Origin: Rhodoferax sp.
GTDB taxonomy: Bacteria > Pseudomonadota > Gammaproteobacteria > Burkholderiales > Burkholderiaceae_C
NCBI RefSeq assembly: GCF_014859475.1
Contig: NZ_JACUUE010000007.1
Coordinates: forward strand, 1-37,085
Length of the DNA: 37,085 nt
Direction: 5' to 3'
A model generated the notes under the pieces. The model was not told where the DNA came from. It worked only from the letters and a program-made list of their open reading frames with translations, and ran no database searches. How positions within the stretch are numbered: position 1 is the first letter of the stretch; every line of letters starts with the position of its first letter. The position numbers were made by a program, and so were the translations under genes. Positions 30,086-37,085 of this stretch are shown in pieces.

Positions 30086-30487
30086 ATGACAGATCAATAC
30101 ATTGAATTCACCACCGACAAGCAATTTGTCCAGCGCGTGCGTGAACTCAAAACCATCGAGGTAATGATCAACATGTATTGCGCCGCCCACCATCACGGCA
30201 ACCCGCGGTGCGCTGACTGCGTGGACTTGTTTGACTACGCGCAGCGCCGACTGCAGCGCTGTGTGTTTGGTGACGCCAAGCCAAATTGTGCCAAATGCGT
30301 CGTGCACTGCTACACCAGGGACATGCGCGAAAAGATCAGGATTGTGATGCGCTGGGCTGGGCCACGGATGCTGCTACGACACCCAATTCTTGGCATCCGG
30401 CATCTTTTGGCCGACCGCAAGCCAGTGCCAATGTTGCCAAAGAAGCGTGTCACTGAGACGCTTGACGAAAAGGGAAACAAACCCTGA
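30086..30487 (+). CDS. Nitrous oxide-stimulated promoter family protein (YgbA-like)
   Basis: RELKTIEVMINMYCAAHH...CADCVDLFDYAQRRLQRCVFGDAKPNCAKCVVHCYTRDMREKIRIVMRWAGPRMLLRHPILGIRHLLAD. Confidence 0.85.
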   Translation: MTDQYIEFTTDKQFVQRVRELKTIEVMINMYCAAHHHGNPRCADCVDLFDYAQRRLQRCVFGDAKPNCAKCVVHCYTRDMREKIRIVMRWAGPRMLLRHPILGIRHLLADRKPVPMLPKKRVTETLDEKGNKP

Positions 30488-30513
30488 CAGCTTGTTTTTC
30501 CTTGGATTGACTG

Positions 30514-30879
30514 GTGGGAACTGAGAGGTTCGATGGTTGGACCGTCTATGACAACCTGACCAAGCTCGGCTACCGTCATGATCCTTTGGCCATCCAAGGC
30601 GACCAATCGAAGACCGAAACCCACCTGCCGATGATTTACATAGTTTTCGGAAATCTGGATGCTTGGTTGCTGGGAACTCACCACGGAGTCAGCCCGAAGC
30701 ACTTGCAGGCATACCTGAACGAATTTGTATTCAGATTCAACCGCCGATTCTGGCCGATGGTGGTGTTTGATAGCGTTTTGAAAATCGCAGCACAGGCAAA
30801 AGCACCAACATATCGAAATCTGTACGATGGCGTGGATCCAGGCCACCCAGTCCACGGCCAGCCTGTATCAACCGGATAG
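30514..30879 (+). pseudogene. IS1595-type transposase C-terminal remnant
   Basis: DGWTVYDNLTKLGYRHDPLAI...LPMIYIVFGNLDAWLLGTHHGVSPKHLQAYLNEFVFRFNRRFWP; no N-terminal catalytic region, in-frame stop just upstream. Confidence 0.75.
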
Positions 30880-31080
30880 GCATGCTTTAACCCATGTTTT
30901 TCTTTAAGGGGTCAAACGGTGACATTGCAGTTTGCACCAGTGGCGTTCGCAAGTCTGGCAATAATGCCATCAGGGCGTTGCCGTGCCTGGGGAAATGGTG
31001 AGGGCTTCAAGGTCGTTTACTGCAATGGCAGGAGCACTACTCACGGCAAAGTTGCCTTTATTTTTATGTGCCCACGGAGC

Positions 31081-31950
31081 TTATTGGGTTTTGGCCAGTT
31101 CGGCCACGGCCTCGCGCACGGCGGCTTTGTCGCCGGCGCCGGCAAACTTGCTGTACTTGCCAAGAATAGCCACCATCTGGCCGTAGATGCGCGGGTTGGC
31201 CGCCATGCATTCTTGTTGCTCCAAAAAGTTGGAGTCGCCAGAGAAATTGCCGACCAGGCCACCGGCCTCGGTGATCAGCAGCGAGCCCGCGGCCACGTCC
31301 CAGGGTTGCAGGCCGAGCTCGAAAAAGCCGTCGGTGAAGCCGGCCGCCACATAGGCCAGGTCGAGCGCGGCGGCGCCCGGGCGGCGCAGGCCGGCAGTGC
31401 GCGCCATCATGTCGCCCATCAGGCGCAGGTAGGTGTTGATGTCGTCCTCCTGGCGGTACGGGAAGCCGGTGGAGATCAGACATTCTTGCAAGCGGGTGCG
31501 TTTGGCCACGCGGATACGGCGGTTGTTGAGGTAGGCGCCGCGGCCCTTGGTGGCGGTGAACAGGTCGTTGCGGCTGGGGTCGTAAATGACGGCTTGTTCG
31601 ACCTTGCCCCGCACGGCCAGCGCGATGCTGACGCAGTAAATGGGCAGGCCGTGGATGAAGTTGGTGGTGCCGTCGAGTGGGTCGATGATCCAGATAAACT
31701 CGGAGTCTTGCGCGCCATGCACGCGGCCTGATTCTTCGGCCCAGATGGCGTGGCCGGGGTAGGCGGTGAGCAGGGTTTCAATGATGATTTCTTCGGAGGC
31801 CTGGTCCACCTCGGTAACAAAGTCGTTGACCTTTTTTTCCGAGACACGGACCGATTCGACGTCGAGCGCGGCGCGGTTGATGATGGCGCCGGCAGCGCGG
31901 GCGGCTTTCACGGCCACATTGACCATGGGGTGCAGGTTGGAAGGATTCAT
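31081..31950 (-). CDS. suhB: Inositol-1-monophosphatase family protein
   Basis: [30 protein letters not shown]...[25 protein letters not shown]...[17 protein letters not shown]. Confidence 0.92.
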   Translation of the reverse strand: MNPSNLHPMVNVAVKAARAAGAIINRAALDVESVRVSEKKVNDFVTEVDQASEEIIIETLLTAYPGHAIWAEESGRVHGAQDSEFIWIIDPLDGTTNFIHGLPIYCVSIALAVRGKVEQAVIYDPSRNDLFTATKGRGAYLNNRRIRVAKRTRLQECLISTGFPYRQEDDINTYLRLMGDMMARTAGLRRPGAAALDLAYVAAGFTDGFFELGLQPWDVAAGSLLITEAGGLVGNFSGDSNFLEQQECMAANPRIYGQMVAILGKYSKFAGAGDKAAVREAVAELAKTQ

Positions 31951-32072
31951 ATCGATTTTTGTAAGACGGACGGCGCAAGCCTGAGTCTGAGTAAGGGATG
32001 AGCTGGTGCGATTCCCGGCGATGCGGGCGGCGACAATAGCGCTATTTTAACGGCCAGTGCCCGGACAATCTT

Positions 32073-32846
32073 ATGCAGACGCGCTTTATCCTGATCAACA
32101 CCAGCCACGCTGGCAATGTGGGCGCCGCCGCGCGCGCCATGAAAACCATGGGGTTTGACGACCTGGTGCTGGTGGCCCCACGCTGGGCCAATGTGCTCAA
32201 GCGCGAAGAAACCATCCAGCGTGCCAGTGGCGCTTTGGATGTGCTCAAGAATGCCCGTATTGTCGGCACGCTCGACGAGGCGCTGGACGGCATGACGCAC
32301 TTGTGCGCCACCGCCATGACGCCGCGCGACTTCGGCCCACCCACGGTGACGCCGCGGGCGCACTTTGCGGCGCTGCTGGGCACAGCCTCATGGCGCAACG
32401 CAGGGCAGGCCGCTGCTGCCGAGAGCTCGCAACAGGCGGGCACGCCGCAAACCGGCATGGCATTTTTGTTTGGCTCCGAGCGTTTTGGCATGGCCAACGA
32501 CGACGTTTACCGCTGCCACGCCTGCCTGAGCATTCCGAGCAACCCCAAGTTTGGCTCGCTTAATCTGGCGGCGGCACTGCAGGTGATTGCCTACGATTGG
32601 CGCGAGGCGCTGGGCGGCTACCGGGTGCAGGCCGCCACAGCTGAGCCGGTGCTGGCCGATGCGGCGCAGGTGGCTGGCATGCTGGCGCACCTGGAGCAGG
32701 GGCTCACCCATATTGGTTTCCTGGACCCGCAGTCGCCCAAAAAGCTCATGCCACGCCTGAACCAGCTGTTCAATCGCGCGGCAGTGACGCAGGAAGAAAT
32801 CCATATCTTGCGGGGTATTGCAAAGATGATGATGAAGCCGCAGTGA
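32073..32846 (+). CDS. trmJ: tRNA (cytidine/uridine-2'-O-)-methyltransferase TrmJ-like
   Basis: RFILINTSHAGNVGAAARAMKTMGFDDLVLVAPR...FLFGSERFGMANDDVYRCHACLSIPSNPKFGSLNLAAALQV. Confidence 0.9.
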   Translation: MQTRFILINTSHAGNVGAAARAMKTMGFDDLVLVAPRWANVLKREETIQRASGALDVLKNARIVGTLDEALDGMTHLCATAMTPRDFGPPTVTPRAHFAALLGTASWRNAGQAAAAESSQQAGTPQTGMAFLFGSERFGMANDDVYRCHACLSIPSNPKFGSLNLAAALQVIAYDWREALGGYRVQAATAEPVLADAAQVAGMLAHLEQGLTHIGFLDPQSPKKLMPRLNQLFNRAAVTQEEIHILRGIAKMMMKPQ

Positions 32847-32850
32847 GGTG

Positions 32851-32978
32851 AGCGGCGCCCTGTGGGAGCGGCGCCCTGTGGGAGCGGCGCCCTCGCCGCG
32901 ATTGAACCCCGACAGCCATCGGCCCGAGGGCGGGCCTCCCACAAAAACACCAACAACTATCGGCCCGAGGCCCTAGCG
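32851..32978. repeat. REP/BIME-like palindromic repeat cluster
   Basis: Tandem AGCGGCGCCCTGTGGG (32851-32882), third unit agcggcgccctcgccgcgattg (32883-32904), inverted unit gccatcggcccgagggcgggcctcccaca (32915-32943), partial unit 32956-32978. Confidence 0.8.
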
Positions 32979-32992
32979 AATAAACTCAGCGC

Positions 32993-33766
32993 ATGTTTTC
33001 ACGACTCAAATCCGACGTTCAATGCATTCTGGAGCGCGACCCCGCAGCGCGCAGCGCCTGGGAGGTGCTGACCTGTTACCCCGGCGTGCACGCGGTGTTG
33101 TTGCACCGGCTGGCGCATGCCTGCTGGACGCATGAGCTTAAATGGCTCGGGCGGTTTATCTCGCAGCTGGCGCGATTTTTGACCGGTATCGAGATCCACC
33201 CCGGCGCCAAAATTGGCGAGCGCGTGTTTTTTGACCATGCCATGGGCGTGGTGGTGGGCGAGACCGCTGAAATTGGCGACGATTGCACCATTTACCAGGG
33301 GGTGACGCTGGGCGGCACCTCGCTGTACAAGGGCATCAAACGCCACCCCACGTTGGGCCGGGGCGTGGTGGTGGGCGCCGGGGCGCAGGTGCTGGGCGGT
33401 TTTGCCGTGGGCGATGGCGCCAAGGTGGGCTCCAACGCGGTGGTGACCAAGCCGGTGCCAGCGGGTGCCACGGCGGTGGGCAACCCGGCGCGCATCATCC
33501 AGGCCGAGCTTGATGTCAGGCGTGAGGAGGTGGCCTCCAAAATGGGTTTCTCGGCTTACGGCGTGACGCAAAACGACGACCCGCTGAGCCAGGCCATGCG
33601 TGGCCTGATCGACAGCGCCGCCACCCAGGAGCACCAGATCGCCATGATCTGGAAAGCCATCGAACAGCTCAATTGCCCGCGTCAGGTGGCCTCGATCGTG
33701 CCGGTGGATGCTGCGCGGCAGGAGCATTTCGAGGCCGACAAACTCAACCAGCTGGTGGGGAAGTAG
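32993..33766 (+). CDS. cysE: Serine O-acetyltransferase
   Basis: RDPAARSAWEVLTCYPGVHAVLLHRLAHACW...GIEIHPGAKIGERVFFDHAMGVVVGETAEIGDDCTIYQGVTLGGTS. Confidence 0.92.
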   Translation: MFSRLKSDVQCILERDPAARSAWEVLTCYPGVHAVLLHRLAHACWTHELKWLGRFISQLARFLTGIEIHPGAKIGERVFFDHAMGVVVGETAEIGDDCTIYQGVTLGGTSLYKGIKRHPTLGRGVVVGAGAQVLGGFAVGDGAKVGSNAVVTKPVPAGATAVGNPARIIQAELDVRREEVASKMGFSAYGVTQNDDPLSQAMRGLIDSAATQEHQIAMIWKAIEQLNCPRQVASIVPVDAARQEHFEADKLNQLVGK

Positions 33767-34811
33767 CGGTCTTGACACCGAGGCGCTGCTGCAGCAGCGC
33801 GCTGCTGGTGGTGTATTGCAGCACCCCAGAGGCTTGCGGGTTCAGATAGGCGGCAGCCGCAAACGCGGCCAGCGTGGCTTCGTGAAAACCGCAGACGATG
33901 AGCTTCTTTTTGCCGGGGTAGCTGTTGATATCGCCCACAGCGTAAATGCCGGCTTCGCTGGTAGCAAAGGTGGCCGGGTCCACGCTGAGCTGTTTGCGCG
34001 CCATGGCCAGGCCCCACTGGGCCACCGGCCCGAGCTTGGGGCTGATGCCCTGATTCACCAGCAAGGCATCCAGCACCACATTCAGGGTTTGGTCTGCCGG
34101 TGTTGTGATTGCCACGGCCGTGAGCCGTTCTCCCTGGGTTTCGATGCCGGTGATTTGTCCGGTAATGAATGTGATGCGGCCACTGGCGCGTAATTGGGCC
34201 AGTCTCTCCAGGGCTTCGGGGCTGGCCTGCAGCACATCGCGCCGGTGCACCAGGGTCACACCGGTGACCTGATATGTGCCTTCGGCCAGTGCAATGGCGT
34301 TGTTCACCGCGCTTTCTTCACCGCCGACCACCACCACTTGCATGCCTTTGAAGCGTTCGGCTGGATTCAGGCGGTAAAACAGTTGGCTGCCGGCAAACGC
34401 GGCCAAACCATCCACCTTGAGCTCTTTGGGCACAAAGGCGCCCACCCCGGCGGCGACGAACAAGGTGCGGGTTAAAAATTGCTGTGTCGATGTGCCGACA
34501 AGCCAGCGGCCACCGGTCTGGCGGCTGAGTTGGCTGACCTGCTGGCTGAAATGAAATGCGGGGTTGAAGGGCGCTACTTGTTCGAGTAGCCGCTGGGTCA
34601 GGTCGCGGCCGGTGCTGTAAGGCAGGCCGGGAATGTCGTACAGGGGCTTGTCCGGGTAGAGCTCGATACACTGGCCGCCAGCCTGGTCCTGCACATCGAC
34701 CACCTGCGCATGAATGCCTTGCAGGCCGAGCTGAAACACCTGAAACAAGCCCACCGGCCCGGCCCCGATGACCAGGGCGTCGGTATGGATGGGAGTGGGG
34801 TCAGACTGCAT
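33744..34811 (-). CDS. Ferredoxin--NADP reductase-type (TrxB-like) FAD oxidoreductase
   Basis: TDALVIGAGPVGLFQVFQLGLQGIHAQVVDVQDQAGGQCIELYPDKPLYDIPGLPY...VVVGGEESAVNNAIAL...AVGDINSYPGKKKLIVCGFHEAT; start MQSDPTPIHTD at 34811. Confidence 0.88.
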   Translation of the reverse strand: MQSDPTPIHTDALVIGAGPVGLFQVFQLGLQGIHAQVVDVQDQAGGQCIELYPDKPLYDIPGLPYSTGRDLTQRLLEQVAPFNPAFHFSQQVSQLSRQTGGRWLVGTSTQQFLTRTLFVAAGVGAFVPKELKVDGLAAFAGSQLFYRLNPAERFKGMQVVVVGGEESAVNNAIALAEGTYQVTGVTLVHRRDVLQASPEALERLAQLRASGRITFITGQITGIETQGERLTAVAITTPADQTLNVVLDALLVNQGISPKLGPVAQWGLAMARKQLSVDPATFATSEAGIYAVGDINSYPGKKKLIVCGFHEATLAAFAAAAYLNPQASGVLQYTTSSALLQQRLGVKTATSPPAG

Positions 34812-34829
34812 GGATTGGCGCGCTGCGCT

Positions 34830-34981
34830 TTCCATGAACAGCCCCGTCATTGCGAGCGAAGCGCGGCAATCCATGACTTCCGGACTGCATGGATCGCCAC
34901 GGCCTGCGGCCTCGCGATGACGGAGTTTCTGTTCAAGGTCCGTTTGCGGTATTGGGCCGGATACGGGGGGCTCGCCGTGAC
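34830..34981. repeat. Dispersed palindromic repeat, copy 1
   Basis: ttccatgaacagccccgtcattgcgagcgaagcgcggcaatccatgac...ctgttcaaggtccgt.tgcggtat.gggc.ggatacggggggctcgc.gtga; same orientation as copies 2 and 3. Confidence 0.88.
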
Positions 34982-35016
34982 CCATATCCAGGTGCCCGGC
35001 ATTCATGACGACAGGT

Positions 35017-35346
35017 TCAGCGGATCAACTCGGACAGCTTGCCGGTTTTGTCTTTCCACTCTTCGGCTTCGGGCAGCGGAGCCTTGCGTTTGGTGATGCT
35101 TTTCCAGGTGGGCAGCTTGGCCAGCTCGGCGTTGAGCTTGGTCATGTGGCGCTGGTCTTTGGGCACGTCTTCTTCGGCGTAAATGGCGTTGACCGGGCAT
35201 TCTGGAATGCAGACCGCGCAGTCGATGCACTCATCGGGGTCGATGGTCAAAAAATTGGGACCTTCGCGAAAACAGTCCACGGGGCAGACATCGACGCAAT
35301 CGGTGTACTTGCATTTGATACAGGCTTCAGTGACGGTGTGGGTCAT
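35017..35346 (-). CDS. fdxA: Ferredoxin FdxA (3Fe-4S/4Fe-4S)
   Basis: [62 protein letters not shown]. Confidence 0.94.
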   Translation of the reverse strand: MTHTVTEACIKCKYTDCVDVCPVDCFREGPNFLTIDPDECIDCAVCIPECPVNAIYAEEDVPKDQRHMTKLNAELAKLPTWKSITKRKAPLPEAEEWKDKTGKLSELIR

Positions 35347-35447
35347 TTTAAAATTTCTTCGGTTGAAAGCAATGGTGATGATTTTAAGGGCTCTGGTTCA
35401 AGGCTTTGGAGCATAGTGGCATTGCCGCTTTAAAGCCTTGATGTGTG

Positions 35448-36093
35448 TCAATTGACTAGGGCCGCCCCTGCGGTTCTGTGGCTGGCAGTGTCGATCAGCA
35501 CCAGGGCGTCCAGCACGCGCGATGTGCTGAACGGCCGCACGGCCAGCGGTTCTTGCAGCAGCAGTTCGATATGGCCGATGCTGTTGGCGGGCAGCGCGCT
35601 GGCGTCTTCTTCGGCCAGTGTGTTGATGTCGAGCCGGTGCACCACGCGCTTGAAGCGTGCCTTGACCCAGCGGTGGCCGAGCAGCGCCCAGTAGGTGCGC
35701 CCGGCGACCAGCGGCTCGTCGTCCATCCAGGCCACCGTGACGGCGAGTTCACGGCTGGCGGGCGATGCGTCAATGGCCAGCAGCCAGTCGCCGCGCGACA
35801 CGTCCACTTCGCGGTTGAGCACAATGCCGACGCTGTGACCGGCAGGCACGTTGCGCGGCGCTCGCGTGTGGCCCAGCACCTGCGCCAACGCGGCCCCAGA
35901 ACACCCGGCGACCTTGCGTGGTGTCGGCGCTGGCGGAAAATTTTTCGAGCCATTGCACCGGGAATGCCAGCGGCAGTTGTGTATCGGCCGTCGTCACCGG
36001 CAGTAGCTCCAGGATGTCGAGCAGGCTTGGGCCGGTGTAGCCGTCGTCGGTTGACTCAACCACGTTGTGGCCTTTGAGTGCCGAGATTGGCGC
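35448..36093 (-). pseudogene. cysN: cysN (sulfate adenylyltransferase subunit 1) 3' fragment with internal frameshifting deletion
   Basis: ISALKGHNVVESTDDGYTGPSLLDILE...FPVQWLEKFSASADTTQGRRVFWGRV in one frame, continuing as AQVLGHTRAPRNVPAGHSVGIVLNREVDVSRGDWLL in another frame. Confidence 0.85.
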
Positions 36094-36836
36094 CTGAAAT
36101 GGGCCGAAACCCGGTCCAGCTCGGCCTGGGGAATGGCGTGTGCAGCGCCGTCATGCGCCAGGATGCTGGCGAACTCGGCCTCGACCTCATCGACAAAACG
36201 CTGGCCTTCGGCCTTGACCAGAAACTTGATGCGTGCCTTGTACAGATTGTCGCGGCGGCCCAAGCGGTTATAGACGCGCACCACGGCCTCCAAATAATTG
36301 AGGATCTGGTTCCAGGGCAAAAACTCGCGCAGCGTGCCGACAATCACCGGGGTGCGGCCCATGCCGCCGCCCACCAGCACCTTGAAGCCGACCTGGCCGG
36401 CAGCGTTGCGGCGCAGGTGCAGGCCCACGTCGTGCCAGGCAGTGGCGGCGCGGTCTTCCTGGGCGCCACTGATGGCGATCTTGAACTTGCGCGGCAGGAA
36501 GGCAAACTCGGGGTGCAGCGTGCTCCACTGGCGCATGATTTCGGCGTAGGGGCGCGGGTTGATGAGTTCGTCAGGAGCAATGCCGGCCAACGCGTCGCTG
36601 GTGATGTTGCGGATGCAATTGCCGCTGGTCTGGATGCCGTGCATGTCTGCCGTGGCCAGCAGGTCCATCACGTCGGCACTTTTTTCAAGGGGAATCCAGT
36701 TGAACTGCACGTTCTGGCGCGTGCTGAAGTGGCCGTAACCCACCGGCAGGTGCGCTGTGCCGAATTCGGCCTGGGTCTGGCTGGCGTGCTGGTAAACGGC
36801 GGTGCTGGGCTGGTCAAAGTCGGTGTATTGGTACAT
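36094..36836 (-). pseudogene. cysI: cysI-like (sulfite/nitrite reductase hemoprotein) 5' fragment
   Basis: MYQYTDFD...GYGHFSTRQNVQFNWIPLEKSADVMDLLATADMHGIQTSGNCIRNITSDALAGIA...FKIAISGAQEDRAATAWHDVG; lacks the C-terminal half and runs out of frame into cysN sequence. Confidence 0.87.
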
Positions 36837-36880
36837 GGTTCAGTCCGGGTTAACAAATATGGCGTTCATGTGAAAGCTTA

Positions 36881-37013
36881 TCGTCATTGCGAAGACAGTG
36901 CGGCAATCCATGGCCCCGGACTGCATGGACTGCCGCGCTACGCTCGCAGTGACAAAGTCTCTGTTCAAGGTCCGTGTGCGGTATCGGGCAGGATACGGGG
37001 GGCTCGCAGTGAG
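36881..37013. repeat. Dispersed palindromic repeat, copy 2
   Basis: cgtcattgcgaagacagtgcggcaatccatggccccggactgcatggactgccgcgctacgctcgcagtgac...gttcaaggtccgtgtgcggtatcgggcaggatacggggggctcgcagtga. Confidence 0.88.
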
Positions 37014-37017
37014 GTCT

Positions 37018-37085
37018 TTCCATGAACAGCCCCGTCATTGCGAACGCAGTGACGCAATCCATGACCCCGGACTGCATGGACTGCC
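37018..37085. repeat. Dispersed palindromic repeat, copy 3 (cut by window edge)
   Basis: ttccatgaacagccccgtcattgcgaacgcagtgacgcaatccatgaccccggactgcatggactgcc; tandem with copy 2. Confidence 0.85.

Noticed and set aside
30919-31731. 270-aa plus-strand ORF after the transposase remnant
   Set aside because: Mostly antisense to suhB; translation has shadow-ORF composition.
34812-35006. N-terminal extension of the ferredoxin reductase ORF (to 35006)
   Set aside because: The extension translates the dispersed repeat (…PEVMDCRASLAMTGLFMES…); the natural N-terminus MQSDPTPIHTDALVIGAGP starts at 34811.
1-37085. CRISPR arrays, tRNA or rRNA genes, phage or defence islands
   Set aside because: No regularly spaced direct repeats with spacers, no recognised cloverleaf or rRNA sequence, and no phage structural or Cas-like proteins in the ORF list.

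Overview
This window looks like a chromosomal segment of a Burkholderiales (Comamonadaceae/Rhodoferax-like) betaproteobacterium. That placement is inferred from protein style and gene neighbourhoods; no search was run. Most of it is densely packed housekeeping genes: nudB, EEP-family hydrolase, clsB, folE, moeB, ctpA, gpmA, grxC, secB, gpsA, nadC, nadA, qor, lspA, ileS, ribF, greB, suhB, trmJ, cysE, FNR-type reductase and fdxA. The accessory or unusual parts are: (1) a CcdB-type toxin paired with an antitoxin that looks like a Phd N-terminus fused to a CcdA-like C-terminus; (2) a BLUF photoreceptor gene directly abutting folE; (3) a probable tetrathionate reductase module, ttrBCA, convergent with ttrRS, with ttrS divergent from a YgbA-type (nitrous-oxide-stimulated promoter family) gene; (4) a wrecked sulfate-assimilation locus in which a cysI 5' part is joined out of frame to a cysN 3' part, with further internal deletions, bordered by long dispersed repeats; and (5) several intergenic inverted-repeat structures, including an interleaved (pseudoknot-topology) pair after nadA. 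No tRNA, rRNA or CRISPR array was recognised. All family assignments come from reading the translations by eye.
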